Below, piece by piece: positions 6,024 through 15,192 of a DNA stretch of 24,578 nucleotides (position 1 is the stretch's first letter; each line of letters opens with the position of its first letter). The translations under genes and the position numbers were made by a program. Under the pieces are notes generated by a model. The model saw nothing but the letters and a program-made list of their open reading frames with translations. It had not been told where the DNA came from and made no database searches. The stretch spans positions 1-24,578 of the forward strand of contig CAZJAA010000041.1 of NCBI GenBank assembly GCA_964544055.1, given 5' to 3'. This DNA is from SIG299 sp964544055. Lineage in GTDB: Bacteria; Bacillota; Clostridia; Lachnospirales; Lachnospiraceae.

Positions 6024-6034
6024 GTAAATATGAT

Positions 6035-6050
6035 GAGCAACCGGTTGCTC
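6035..6050. promoter_or_regulatory. LacI-type operator, autoregulation
   Basis: GAGCAACCGGTTGCTC is a perfect 16-bp palindrome centred on CCGG, directly after the predicted transcription start, the place for repression of the regulator's own gene. Confidence 0.65.
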
Positions 6051-6096
6051 AAAAGGTTGCGCATTTGTGCATTTTGAATGAGGGAAGGAAAACAAC

Positions 6097-7107
6097 GTGG
6101 CAGCAGATGGAAAATTAACAATTGCAGATGTGGCAGACCATCTGGGAATATCAAAAACCACAGTGTCCCGTGCAATTTCAGGAAAGGGCAGGGTCAGTGA
6201 AGAAACGCGGCAGCGGGTACAGTGTTACATCAGCCAGATAAATTATAAACCAAACGTTATCGCCAAGGGGCTGGCACAGTCCAAAACCTTTAACATTGCA
6301 GTAATGCTGCCAATGGATTGCGATATGCAGGAGTTGCCTTTTTTTCAGAATTGTATGTGCGGCATCTGTGAAGCGGCAGCAAAGCGGGATTATGATGTGC
6401 TTACGGTGTATTCGTCAACCGGGGAGCTTGGCGGTCTGGAACGGATTATCACCAATCATAAGGTGGATGGTGTGATTTTAAGCCGGACGCTGGTAGAAGA
6501 CACCGCAGCCGGATATTTAAAAAAGAAAAATATTCCGGTAGTGGCGGCAGGAAGCTCGGATGACATGTCATTAATACAGGTGGATCACGATCATCGCAGT
6601 GCCTGCAGGGAACTGACGGCACATTTGTTAAAACGCGGCATACATAAAATAGGGCTGATTGGCGGAAACGAGTCCCACATGGTTACAAGAAGCCGTTACG
6701 AAGGCTTTGTCGACGCATTTCGCATGGCAGGACTTCCGGTCAATAGAAATCTGGTCTGCTTTGGGGCGGAAAAAGCCCCTGAAATTGAGCAGGCGGTGGA
6801 ACTGCTGCTGGAAAAACAGGTAGAATGCATTGTCTGTATGGATGATATGATATGCAATCATGTGGTCAGCAAGCTCAGGGAAACCGATGCAGCACTTTTA
6901 AATTCCGTCAGAATTGTATCGTTTTATGGCGGAGTTTCCGGCTCGCTTTTGGCAGGTCAGGTGGAAACAGCAGAATTTGATGCAAAAAATCTTGGCTATG
7001 TCACCTGTAACACCTTGCTGGATGTAATTGACGGCCGCCAGATAGCAATCAAGCAGCTTCTTCCTTACAAGCTGCGGATTATGGATGGTTTACAAAAAAA
7101 TCGCTAA
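6097..7107 (+). CDS. LacI-family transcriptional regulator
   Basis: A 336-residue repressor or activator. Residues 7-50 form the helix-turn-helix and hinge region (LTIADVADHLGISKTTVSRA, then KPNVIAKGLA), followed by a periplasmic-binding-type sugar-sensing domain. It starts with GTG; AAGGA (6085-6089) is 7 nt upstream and no better ATG exists. It is divergent from nothing and reads into the polysaccharide cassette, so it probably controls the GH53-GH13-transporter genes in response to a galactan- or glucan-derived oligosaccharide. The effector cannot be read from the sequence. Palindromes lie in front of this gene and in front of the GH53 gene, but they are not identical. Confidence 0.92.
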   Translation: MAADGKLTIADVADHLGISKTTVSRAISGKGRVSEETRQRVQCYISQINYKPNVIAKGLAQSKTFNIAVMLPMDCDMQELPFFQNCMCGICEAAAKRDYDVLTVYSSTGELGGLERIITNHKVDGVILSRTLVEDTAAGYLKKKNIPVVAAGSSDDMSLIQVDHDHRSACRELTAHLLKRGIHKIGLIGGNESHMVTRSRYEGFVDAFRMAGLPVNRNLVCFGAEKAPEIEQAVELLLEKQVECIVCMDDMICNHVVSKLRETDAALLNSVRIVSFYGGVSGSLLAGQVETAEFDAKNLGYVTCNTLLDVIDGRQIAIKQLLPYKLRIMDGLQKNR

Positions 7108-7167
7108 AAGAAAAAACGAAACAATGCGAAAAAAATATGCAAATATACCATGATAAAACAGCTAAAA

Positions 7168-7186
7168 TTTTCGAAAGTTTCGAAAA
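7168..7186. promoter_or_regulatory. LacI-type operator before the galactanase gene
   Basis: TTTTCGAAAGTTTCGAAAA is a perfect 19-bp palindrome around a central G. CGAAA/TTTCG half-sites are typical of LacI-family operators. It lies about 70 bp upstream of the -35 box. Confidence 0.6.
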
Positions 7187-7205
7187 CGGCAAAACACACG
7201 TTCTG

Positions 7206-7230
7206 TTTTTTGTGCATTATGCACAAAAAA
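7206..7230. promoter_or_regulatory. 25-bp perfect palindrome before the galactanase gene
   Basis: Arms 7206-7217 (TTTTTTGTGCAT) and 7219-7230 are exact reverse complements around one T. The T-run precedes and the A-run follows on both strands, so it is not a standard terminator; an operator or transcript-end structure is more likely. Confidence 0.55.
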
Positions 7231-7257
7231 ATAAAATGCAACTGTACAAATTGGACA

Positions 7258-7286
7258 TTGACACTTAGGAACCCCTTTGGTACACT
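7258..7286 (+). promoter_or_regulatory. SigA promoter of the galactanase-amylase-transporter genes
   Basis: -35 TTGACA (7258-7263), 17-nt spacer, -10 TACACT (7281-7286). The leader of about 125 nt holds an inverted repeat TTGCGC/GCGCAA near 7306-7324. Confidence 0.65.
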
Positions 7287-7419
7287 TATCTGTGGTATCT
7301 GCAAGTTGCGCTCCTGTTGCGCAAAGGGCTTCCTCTGTGTTTTAGTGCACTCACGGAATTTTCTGAAAGAAGCATTCCGAAAGATTCAGAGAGTACATTT
7401 TTATATTGGGAGGACAAAT

Positions 7420-9387
7420 ATGAAAAAAGAAAAACTTCTTTGCGTGATGTCGGCAGTTATGGTCTGCATCTTACTTGGAGCAGCAGGCTGCGGTAGCAAA
7501 AAAATCAAAGCAGAGCCAATTCCATCGGACACTCTGTATGTAGAAAAAGTGGAAAATCTGCCGGAAGACTTCATTTTCGGCATGGATTCTTCTCAGGTTC
7601 CGGCACTTGAGGCAGCCGGTGTTAAATATTATGACTACGACGGCAACGAAGCAGATGTGTTTGAAACTCTTGCAAAAAGCGGTATCAATTACATTCGTGT
7701 CAGAGTGTGGGTGGATCCGTTTGATTCCAATGGCAATGGTTATGGCGGTGGAAACTGCAACATCGATACGGCAATTGAAATTGGCAAACGTGCTACGAAG
7801 TACGGCATGAAGCTCTTAGTAAATTTTCATTATTCCGATTTTTGGGCAGACCCATCCAAGCAGATGGTTCCAAAAGCATGGAAAAGCATGGATATTGACA
7901 CCAAAGCCGAAGCAGTATACGAGTACACGCTGGAATGCCTGAATAAGCTGAAGGCAGAAAAAATTGACGTTGGCATGGTGCAGGTCGGCAATGAAACCAA
8001 CGGTGCCTTGTGTGGCGAAAAAATCTGGATGAACATTTATAAAATTATGGCAGCCGGTTCCAAGGCAACAAGAGAAGTCTTTCCGAATGCGTTGGTAGCC
8101 GTACATTTTGCAAATCCGGAAAAAGCCGGCAATTATGCAGATTATGCAAAAAAATTAAATTACTACAGTCTGGATTATGACGTATTTGCCACTTCTTATT
8201 ATCCATACTGGCATGGTTCTCTGGAAAATCTTACCGAGGTATTAAACCATGTGGCAGATACTTATAATAAAAAGGTAATGGTTGCAGAAACTTCCTATGC
8301 ATACACTTCGGATGACACGGATTTCAGTAGCAACACTGTTTCCAGTGGCGGCGGAGTCACTCTGGCTTATCCGATGACGGTTCAGGGACAGGCAAATCAT
8401 GTGCGTAATGTGGTAAATACCATGGTAAATGACGTACACAACGGTATTGGCGTTTTTTACTGGGAAGGAACATGGATTTCTGTCGGAACAAATTCGTGGA
8501 AAGAAAATTCCGTTCTTTGGGAAACCTACGGAGCAGGCTGGGCATCTTCCTATGCAAAGGAATACGACCCAAACGATGCCGGAAAATATTATGGCGGCTG
8601 CGCCTGTGACAATCAGGCACTCTTTAATGCAGAAGGAAAGCCGCTGGAATCCTTAAAAGTGTTCAGTCTTCTGGGCACCGGAAACGAGGTTCCGGTTAAG
8701 GCAGATTCTATTGAGCCGGCGGATATTCAGGTTGACTTAAACGGCACTATTGTTCTTCCGGACAAAGTAAATGCTTTTATGACAGACAATTCCAAGCAGG
8801 AAGTCTCCGTAACCTGGGAAAATGTCGATTATGACGCCATGTACAACGGCGGTGTGGCAAAATACGACATTGTCGGCACGGCAGACGGCATGGAAGCACA
8901 TTGCTACGTTTCCATGGTTGAATACAATTTCTTAAAAGACTACAGCTTTGAAGAAAACAGCGATGCATGGGTGGCAACTGCAAACGGAAGCATGAATGAG
9001 CTTTATGTGGAAGACAAAAAAACAGACTCCCTGACTGGCTCTTTCCACTATCATTTCTGGAGTGCAGAGCAGAATTCCGTAGATTTTGATTTGGAACAGG
9101 AAGTGAAAGAGCTTCCGGCAGGCACATATAAGTACGCCATTTCCATTATGGGCGGTGACTGTGGAGAAACAGAAATCTACGCTTATGTCAGGCTGAATGA
9201 TGATATTGTTGCAACTGCCCCAATGGGCATCAGCGGATACGGCAACTGGGAAACCGGTTCCATCAGCGAATTTGCATACAACGGCACAGACAAGCTTGTT
9301 GTAGGCATTCATGTAAAATGCAGTGGCGAAGGCAATGGTGCATGGGGAAAAATTGATGATGCCATGTTAAATTCCGTTGCAAAGTAA
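7420..9387 (+). CDS. GH53 endo-beta-1,4-galactanase lipoprotein with binding modules
   Basis: A 655-residue surface lipoprotein that should cleave beta-1,4-galactan side chains of pectin. Residues 1-24 are a lipoprotein signal ending in AAGC (Cys24). The GH53 barrel (about 48-420) starts with FIFGMDSSQVPALE and contains the acid/base Glu192 in GNETNG and the nucleophile Glu290 in VAETSY. A bacterial Ig-like (Big_4-type) domain follows (about 428-500), then a beta-sandwich of about 150 residues resembling CBM61, the galactan-binding module known from other GH53 enzymes. GGGAGGA lies 5 nt before ATG 7420; upstream in-frame starts run through the promoter. It heads an operon-like series with the GH13 gene and the ABC importer. 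GH53 assignment is firm; the CBM61 call is by resemblance. Confidence 0.92.
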   Translation: MKKEKLLCVMSAVMVCILLGAAGCGSKKIKAEPIPSDTLYVEKVENLPEDFIFGMDSSQVPALEAAGVKYYDYDGNEADVFETLAKSGINYIRVRVWVDPFDSNGNGYGGGNCNIDTAIEIGKRATKYGMKLLVNFHYSDFWADPSKQMVPKAWKSMDIDTKAEAVYEYTLECLNKLKAEKIDVGMVQVGNETNGALCGEKIWMNIYKIMAAGSKATREVFPNALVAVHFANPEKAGNYADYAKKLNYYSLDYDVFATSYYPYWHGSLENLTEVLNHVADTYNKKVMVAETSYAYTSDDTDFSSNTVSSGGGVTLAYPMTVQGQANHVRNVVNTMVNDVHNGIGVFYWEGTWISVGTNSWKENSVLWETYGAGWASSYAKEYDPNDAGKYYGGCACDNQALFNAEGKPLESLKVFSLLGTGNEVPVKADSIEPADIQVDLNGTIVLPDKVNAFMTDNSKQEVSVTWENVDYDAMYNGGVAKYDIVGTADGMEAHCYVSMVEYNFLKDYSFEENSDAWVATANGSMNELYVEDKKTDSLTGSFHYHFWSAEQNSVDFDLEQEVKELPAGTYKYAISIMGGDCGETEIYAYVRLNDDIVATAPMGISGYGNWETGSISEFAYNGTDKLVVGIHVKCSGEGNGAWGKIDDAMLNSVAK

Positions 9388-9447
9388 TTCTAATCGTCAG
9401 TTAGGCATTTTACGCAATATATTACAGAAGTAGGTAAGGCGAAAATT

Positions 9448-11034
9448 ATGAAACATATTTTAAAAACGGGGCTTGTAAGTGTTCTTCTCCTGTCACTGTT
9501 CCTTGGAGGTTGCTCCGCAAAAACAGAGGCACAGCCTGATGCAACAAATGATAACTACAGAGCGTTTTATCAGATATTTGTTGGTTCGTTTTCCGATTCA
9601 AACGGAGACGGCATTGGTGACATCAGAGGCATTATCAACCGGATGGATTACTTAAATGACGGCAATATGTATTCAGAAGACAGCCTGGGAGTGCAGGGCA
9701 TCTGGCTCTCTCCAGTTTTTCAATCTCCGTCTTACCATAAATACGACACAACCGATTATTACAAAATAGACGAAACCTATGGAACAGAAGCAGACTTAGT
9801 TGAACTGATAGAATTATGCCATGAAAGAAACGTCAAAGTGATTCTGGATTTGGCACTAAATCATACAGCAACGAACAACGAATGGTTTACTAAGTTTGCG
9901 GCTGCTCACAAAACAGGAAACAGCATAGACCCATACTATGATATTTATTCCTGGGCACCATTAGACGGCAGGACTGCGGGAATTGCATACACAGCAATTC
10001 CGGGAGCAAATCAGGAATATTACGAATGCAATTTCTCCACGGATATGCCGGAGCTGAACTATGACAGCAAGGTAGTCCGGGATGAAATGCTAGATGTCGC
10101 AAAATATTACCTAGATTTGGGTGTTGACGGCTTCCGGTTTGATGCGGTTAAATATATATACTACAACGACGTGGAAAAAAGTGTTGATTTCTGGAAATGG
10201 TATATGGAAGAATTAAAAACATACAAGCCGGATATTTACTGTGTCGGAGAATGCTGGTCAGGAGATGGGGAAACCCTCCGGTATGTGGAAGCAGTAAACT
10301 GTTTTAACTTCCAGGCGGCACAGGGCGAAGGTTACATTGCGAATGCAGCCAAAGGAAAAGATATTGATGTTTTCACAAATTATATAGAAAAATATCAGAC
10401 ACTGGTCTGGGAAGCAAATGCAGAAGGAATGATGAATTTGTTTCTTTCCAACCATGACATGGACCGGGCAGCAGGATATCTGACTCCATCCACAAAGCAG
10501 GCGTATATGGCAGCTAATTTGTATCTGCTTTGTAGTGGTTCTCCATTTATCTATTATGGAGAAGAAATAGGGCTAAAGGGTACCCGCGGCGGTGCAAACA
10601 CAGATGCAAATCGGCGTCTTGCCATGCTGTGGGGAGATGAAGATACGGTAAAAAATCCGATGGGAACAACGTATGATTCCGGCAAACAAACCAATGGCAC
10701 GGTAGCAGAGCAGGCCGAAGACAAGGACAGTCTCCTCCGCTATTATGGAAAATTGTTATCGCTGCGTAAACAGTATCCGGAAATTGCCCGGGGTGAGTAC
10801 AAGGCTTTGGCGTTTGGAGATGCAAATTTCGGCGGTTTTCTGGTTACTTATAACGGAGAACAGACGGTTTTGCTCCACAATACTTCCACAGAAGAAAAGG
10901 TCATAGAGCTGACCTCCTGTGCTGATTTTCCGGTAAGTGCATCAAAGATTTCCGCATACATCGGACAGGGAAACGCAAAGCTGAAAGGCACTACCTTAAC
11001 GATGGGTCCGCAGACGAGCGTAATTATCAAATAA
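9448..11034 (+). CDS. GH13 alpha-amylase-family lipoprotein
   Basis: A 528-residue lipoprotein glycoside hydrolase. The lipobox LGGC ends the signal peptide at Cys22. Family motifs run in order: DGIGDIRGI, DLALNH, GFRFDAVKY with nucleophile Asp232, VGECW with acid/base Glu268, and LSNHDMDR with transition-state Asp337. A short C-terminal beta domain closes the protein. It should cleave alpha-1,4-glucans or maltodextrins outside the membrane. A Ca-type DSNGDGIGD loop lies near the N-terminus. The gene is 60 nt behind the GH53 gene with no terminator between, so they are probably cotranscribed. The Shine-Dalgarno is weak (TAAGGCG). Confidence 0.92.
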   Translation: MKHILKTGLVSVLLLSLFLGGCSAKTEAQPDATNDNYRAFYQIFVGSFSDSNGDGIGDIRGIINRMDYLNDGNMYSEDSLGVQGIWLSPVFQSPSYHKYDTTDYYKIDETYGTEADLVELIELCHERNVKVILDLALNHTATNNEWFTKFAAAHKTGNSIDPYYDIYSWAPLDGRTAGIAYTAIPGANQEYYECNFSTDMPELNYDSKVVRDEMLDVAKYYLDLGVDGFRFDAVKYIYYNDVEKSVDFWKWYMEELKTYKPDIYCVGECWSGDGETLRYVEAVNCFNFQAAQGEGYIANAAKGKDIDVFTNYIEKYQTLVWEANAEGMMNLFLSNHDMDRAAGYLTPSTKQAYMAANLYLLCSGSPFIYYGEEIGLKGTRGGANTDANRRLAMLWGDEDTVKNPMGTTYDSGKQTNGTVAEQAEDKDSLLRYYGKLLSLRKQYPEIARGEYKALAFGDANFGGFLVTYNGEQTVLLHNTSTEEKVIELTSCADFPVSASKISAYIGQGNAKLKGTTLTMGPQTSVIIK

Positions 11035-11122
11035 CGGCTGCGCCTGTGCCGCAAACAGGAAAAATAATGTACTTAAAGGCTTTTTAAGCTTTTAAATAAA
11101 AAAAGAAAGAGGAGAAAAAAAC

Positions 11123-12676
11123 ATGAAAAAGAGATTTACAGCAATCCTTGCTCTTATGATGGCTTTCATGCTTTGTTTAACAGCATGTGGCGGCAAGGAC
11201 AACAACAATGGCAATGACGCTAACAAAAATGGTGGCACAGAGACAACACTTGACGGAACCTACGATATTACCGTATGGGTATCTGAAGTAGAAAACGTTA
11301 AGAAATTAACCCAGCAGCAGATTGCACGTTTCTGCGAAAACAATCCTGGTATCGTAATTAACGCAACTGTAGAAGGTGTATCTGAATCCGAATCCGCTAC
11401 ACAAATGATTAACAGTGTAGAAGATGGTGCAGACCTGTTCTGCTTTGCACAGGACCAGTTAGCACGTCTTGTTATGGCAGGTGCGTTAAACAAGCTTGGT
11501 ACAGCTACAGCAGCAACTGTTAGGGAAATGAATGACGAAGGTGCTGTTAAGGCAGCAAGCGTAGGCGGCGAGCTTTACTGCTACCCAATCACTTCCGATA
11601 ACGGTTACTTCATGTTCTATGATAAGAGTGTTGTTAAGGAAGAGCATCTTGACAGCTTAGAAGACATCATTGCTGACTGTGAAGCAGCAGGCAAGATGTT
11701 CTCTATGGAGCTGGAAACATCCGCTTGGTACAACGCAGCATTCTTCTTTGCTACCGGTTGTGTATCCGAATGGACAACAGACTCTGAAGCTAACTTTGTA
11801 TCCATAAACGACACATTCAATTCTGATGCAGGTCTGGTTGCCCTTAAGGGAATGCAGAAGTTACTCAAGTCTCCGGCCTACAACAGTTCTTCCGACGGAG
11901 CTGCTTTTAAGGCAGGTGTTCCATCCGCAGTCGTTGTTTCCGGTACATGGGCAGCGGGCACTGCAAAGGAAGCTTTAGGTGATAACTATGGTGTAACTGA
12001 TCTTCCATCCTTTACGGTAGACGGTCAGTCCTATCATTTAGGTTCCTTCTCCGGTAACAAGCTGATGGGTGTTAAGCCACAGACAGATGCTAAGAAGGGT
12101 GCAGTTCTTCAGCAGTTAGCTCTTTACTTATCCGGTGAAGAGTGCCAGATGGAAAGATTCAATCAGTTTGGCTGGGGTCCATCCAACTTAAACGCTCAGG
12201 CAACAGATGCTGTTAAGGGTGATGCAACATTAGTTGCTTTAGCAGCACAGGCTCCATATGCAACTCCACAGGGCACAATTCATGGCTCCTGGTGGGATTT
12301 AGCAAAGGTTTATGCAGTATCCGCTAAGGAAGCTACGACAGACGACGAATTAAGAGCAGCTCTCCAGTCCTATCAGGACAGCGTTAATGGTCTGTTCAAT
12401 ATGTCTGCTGAAGTAAAGAAGGCATTTACCGTAATCGGTACAATAAATGGTACAAACTGGGATATGGACTTCGAAATGGAATCCACAACAGATGGTATCT
12501 GGGTAACCAAGGAAGCATACAATTTAACTGCAGGTATGAAATTTAAGGTACGTCAGGGTCTGAACTGGGATGTAGCTTTCCCAGCAGATGATTTTATGGT
12601 TGAAGCAGACGGTACCTACAAGATTCAGTTAACCGTACATGGTGAAAACGGTACTGTTGAACTGATTGCACAGTAA
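11123..12676 (+). CDS. Sugar ABC transporter binding lipoprotein with C-terminal module
   Basis: A 517-residue MalE-type solute-binding lipoprotein (lipobox LTAC, Cys22, then an Asn/Gly-rich linker). Residues 50-430 form the two-lobed binding domain, with FFFATGC and SGTWAAG segments typical of maltodextrin-binding proteins. The extra C-terminal 85 residues (about 433-517), beginning VIGTINGTNWDMDF and including FKVRQGLNWD, resemble SusE/SusF or X25-type starch-binding beta domains and are not part of ordinary MalE proteins. A strong GAGGAG site precedes ATG 11123. Codon choice is more biased than in the enzyme genes, suggesting high expression. A hairpin at 12691-12716 separates it from the permease genes. 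Confidence 0.9.
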   Translation: MKKRFTAILALMMAFMLCLTACGGKDNNNGNDANKNGGTETTLDGTYDITVWVSEVENVKKLTQQQIARFCENNPGIVINATVEGVSESESATQMINSVEDGADLFCFAQDQLARLVMAGALNKLGTATAATVREMNDEGAVKAASVGGELYCYPITSDNGYFMFYDKSVVKEEHLDSLEDIIADCEAAGKMFSMELETSAWYNAAFFFATGCVSEWTTDSEANFVSINDTFNSDAGLVALKGMQKLLKSPAYNSSSDGAAFKAGVPSAVVVSGTWAAGTAKEALGDNYGVTDLPSFTVDGQSYHLGSFSGNKLMGVKPQTDAKKGAVLQQLALYLSGEECQMERFNQFGWGPSNLNAQATDAVKGDATLVALAAQAPYATPQGTIHGSWWDLAKVYAVSAKEATTDDELRAALQSYQDSVNGLFNMSAEVKKAFTVIGTINGTNWDMDFEMESTTDGIWVTKEAYNLTAGMKFKVRQGLNWDVAFPADDFMVEADGTYKIQLTVHGENGTVELIAQ

Positions 12677-12690
12677 TAACATAATCTATA

Positions 12691-12716
12691 ACCGGGGAGC
12701 CGTGTGGCTTCCCGGT
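12691..12716 (+). other. Intercistronic hairpin between malE- and malF-type genes
   Basis: ACCGGGGAGCC pairs over 11 bp (one G-U) with GGCTTCCCGGT across loop GTGT. No U-tract follows, so it probably protects the upstream binding-protein message from 3' decay and gives more binding protein than permease. Confidence 0.65.
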
Positions 12717-12759
12717 CATATTAAAAAACAAGTAACAGGTAGGGAAGGAAGGTCGTAAA

Positions 12760-14295
12760 GTGAAGAAGCTTACCAGATCGGAATACTTTAAATTGAATGC
12801 CGTGCAGAAGCTTTTATATAATATATATTGCTTCTTCTGTGCAATTCCTCCGATTCTTGCAGGCATTGGTAAAGCCATTTGGGGTGGAATCAAGAGCTTT
12901 TGCAAAGGAATCAAAAATGAAATCGTTGATACAATTTGTACATTCGGAAAAGGCACCTGGCAGACCAAGGTCTCTTATCTGATTATGGGCTTCGGAAATC
13001 TGTTCTGCGGACAAATCTTAAGAGGACTGTTGTTCCTTATCTTAGAAGTCGTTTTTATTTTTTACATGATTACCAACGGTGCTTATTGGCTTGGAAAGTT
13101 CAAAACCCTTGGTACTGTGGCACCAGGAAAGGCTTACGACGCAATTCTGGATACTTATGTACGTGTAGATGGAGATAATTCGTTCAACATTCTGTTGTAC
13201 GGTTTACTTACAATAATATTCATTGTGATGTTCCTTGTTGCATGGAGAATGAATATCAAGCAGAGTAAGCAGCTAGATGAGCTGGTAGCAAAAGGAAAGA
13301 AGATTCCGAAGGCAAAGGATGATATCAAAGAGCTTCTCGATAAGCAGTTTCACAAAACCTTACTGGCTCTGCCGTTAACCGGCATTGTGTGCTTTACCGT
13401 ATTGCCGATTATTTTCATGATTTTTGTAGCATTTACAAACTATGGTCGTGAATTAGATGGTTATGCCAACCTGTTTACCTGGGTTGGTCTGGACAACTTT
13501 AAAACATTGTTTGGCGGCTCCAATAATGACAGCAACCTGCCGTATGCGTTTGGACAGATTTTAAAATGGACCTTGGTATGGGCAGTTTTTGCCACATTTA
13601 CAAACTATTTCCTCGGAATGCTTGTTGCAATTCTCATTAACAAAAAGGGAATTAAGTTCAAGAAGCTCTGGAGAGGTATTTTAGTATTAACAATTGCGAT
13701 TCCACAGTTCGTTTCTTTACTTTATGTGGGCAAGATGTTTGCAAAGAACGGACTGGTTAACGGTATGCTCATGAACTGGGGATTGATTTCCAACCCGATT
13801 GATTTCTGGGGAAATTCTGATATCGGCCGTGTATTGATTATCATTATCAATATCTGGATTGGTATTCCTTACCTGATGTTAATGGCAACCGGTATCCTTA
13901 TGAATATTCCTGAAGACCTGTATGAGTCCTCCCGAATTGACGGAGCAAATGCAGTTCAACAGTTTACAAAAATAACATTGCCTTATATGCTGTTTATCAC
14001 AGGTCCATATCTGTTAACCAGCTTTATTGGCAACATAAATAACTTTAATGTTATTTATCTTCTGACCAATGGCTCCGTTTCCAATCCGAAGCTGACAACC
14101 TACGGTCTTGCAGCCGGCAGTGCAACCGACTACGATTTGCTTGTAACATGGCTGTTCAATGTTACTACGGGTGCAGAAAGCAACTATAAGCTGGCCGCCG
14201 TTCTTGCAATTATGATTTTCGTTGTAGTAGCAACGTTGTCGGTCATTGTATATAACGTTATGCCATCAAATAAGAATGAGGAGGATTTCCAGTAA
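12760..14295 (+). CDS. MalF-type sugar ABC transporter permease
   Basis: A 511-residue inner-membrane permease with about eight membrane spans. A long N-terminal part (about 200 residues, with several membrane spans and a soluble stretch) precedes the MetI-like core, as in maltose-type MalF proteins, and the length exceeds common 300-residue permeases. The EAA loop that contacts the ATPase is ESSRIDGANAVQQFTKITLP. The start is GTG 12760 behind GGAAGGAAGG. It overlaps the next gene by one base (TAATG). Confidence 0.9.
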   Translation: MKKLTRSEYFKLNAVQKLLYNIYCFFCAIPPILAGIGKAIWGGIKSFCKGIKNEIVDTICTFGKGTWQTKVSYLIMGFGNLFCGQILRGLLFLILEVVFIFYMITNGAYWLGKFKTLGTVAPGKAYDAILDTYVRVDGDNSFNILLYGLLTIIFIVMFLVAWRMNIKQSKQLDELVAKGKKIPKAKDDIKELLDKQFHKTLLALPLTGIVCFTVLPIIFMIFVAFTNYGRELDGYANLFTWVGLDNFKTLFGGSNNDSNLPYAFGQILKWTLVWAVFATFTNYFLGMLVAILINKKGIKFKKLWRGILVLTIAIPQFVSLLYVGKMFAKNGLVNGMLMNWGLISNPIDFWGNSDIGRVLIIIINIWIGIPYLMLMATGILMNIPEDLYESSRIDGANAVQQFTKITLPYMLFITGPYLLTSFIGNINNFNVIYLLTNGSVSNPKLTTYGLAAGSATDYDLLVTWLFNVTTGAESNYKLAAVLAIMIFVVVATLSVIVYNVMPSNKNEEDFQ

Positions 14296-15167
14296 TGAGT
14301 GAGAAAACTTCCAAAAAAATGGGCTTAAAGGCAAAAACAACCTTAGGAAATGTAATTGCCTATTTTGTAATTATTATCATGTGCGTTGTATGGCTGATTC
14401 CGTTTGTCTGCATCCTGTTAGAATCATTCCGTATGGAAACAACGATGCAGGTTGGTTATGTCATTCCGGAGCAGTGGGGCATTGGAAACTATGTTTCGCT
14501 GATTAAAAACACAAACTTTGTGAAATGGTACACCAATACCCTGATTATTGGTGTTGCGGTAGCAGTTATCCAGACCTTTACGGTATTCTGTGTCAGCTAC
14601 TCGCTTTCCAGAATGAGATTTAAAGGCAGAAAAGCGTTAATGAACATCAGTCTGGTGCTCGGCATGTTCCCCGGCTTTATCACTCTGATTGTGTTGTATA
14701 ATATTTTATCGAAGTTGGGCTTAACTGGTGCGGGTTCGGTTCCGGGTCTTATCCTGGTGTACACTGCAAGCTCCGGTATGGGCTTTCATGTGGCAAAGGG
14801 ATTCTTTGATACGATTTCTAAGTCACTTGATGAAGCGGCAAGAGTGGACGGTGCCAACAGAGCGCAGATTATGTTTAAAATTATCCTGCCTTTGACAAAG
14901 CCAATTGTTATTTATACATTGCTTACAGCATTTATGTCTCCATGGGGCGACTTCATGTTTGCAAAGTATATTGCGCATAACACCAGCACCGGTATGAACG
15001 TAGCAGTAGGCTTACAGAGTCTGATTTCCACACCGCAGATGCTTGCAGCGCACTATACGGAGTTCTGTGCCGGTGGTGTTCTGGTGGCAATTCCGATTAC
15101 CGTTTTGTTTATGTGTCTGCAGAAGTACTATGTAGAGGGTGTAACCGGCGGTGCCGTAAAGGGTTAA
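14295..15167 (+). CDS. MalG-type sugar ABC transporter permease
   Basis: A 290-residue permease with six predicted spans and an EAA loop DEAARVDGANRAQIMFKIILP. It pairs with the MalF-type protein. The start ATG shares a base with the upstream stop (TAATG), implying coupled translation. No ATPase gene follows, so the importer probably uses a shared MsmX/MsmK-type ATPase encoded elsewhere. A terminator ends the operon at 15193-15230. Confidence 0.92.
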   Translation: MSEKTSKKMGLKAKTTLGNVIAYFVIIIMCVVWLIPFVCILLESFRMETTMQVGYVIPEQWGIGNYVSLIKNTNFVKWYTNTLIIGVAVAVIQTFTVFCVSYSLSRMRFKGRKALMNISLVLGMFPGFITLIVLYNILSKLGLTGAGSVPGLILVYTASSGMGFHVAKGFFDTISKSLDEAARVDGANRAQIMFKIILPLTKPIVIYTLLTAFMSPWGDFMFAKYIAHNTSTGMNVAVGLQSLISTPQMLAAHYTEFCAGGVLVAIPITVLFMCLQKYYVEGVTGGAVKG

Positions 15168-15192
15168 TGAAAATTTGATTTCTGAAATAAAG

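Noticed and set aside
7108..7419. Upstream extension of the galactanase frame to 7150
   Set aside because: It would run through operators and the promoter; the lipoprotein signal and strong ribosome-binding site put the start at 7420.
11005..11070. Possible duplication of the amylase gene's 3' end, like spmA and galE
   Set aside because: CCGCA recurs but the remaining alignment is near chance level.
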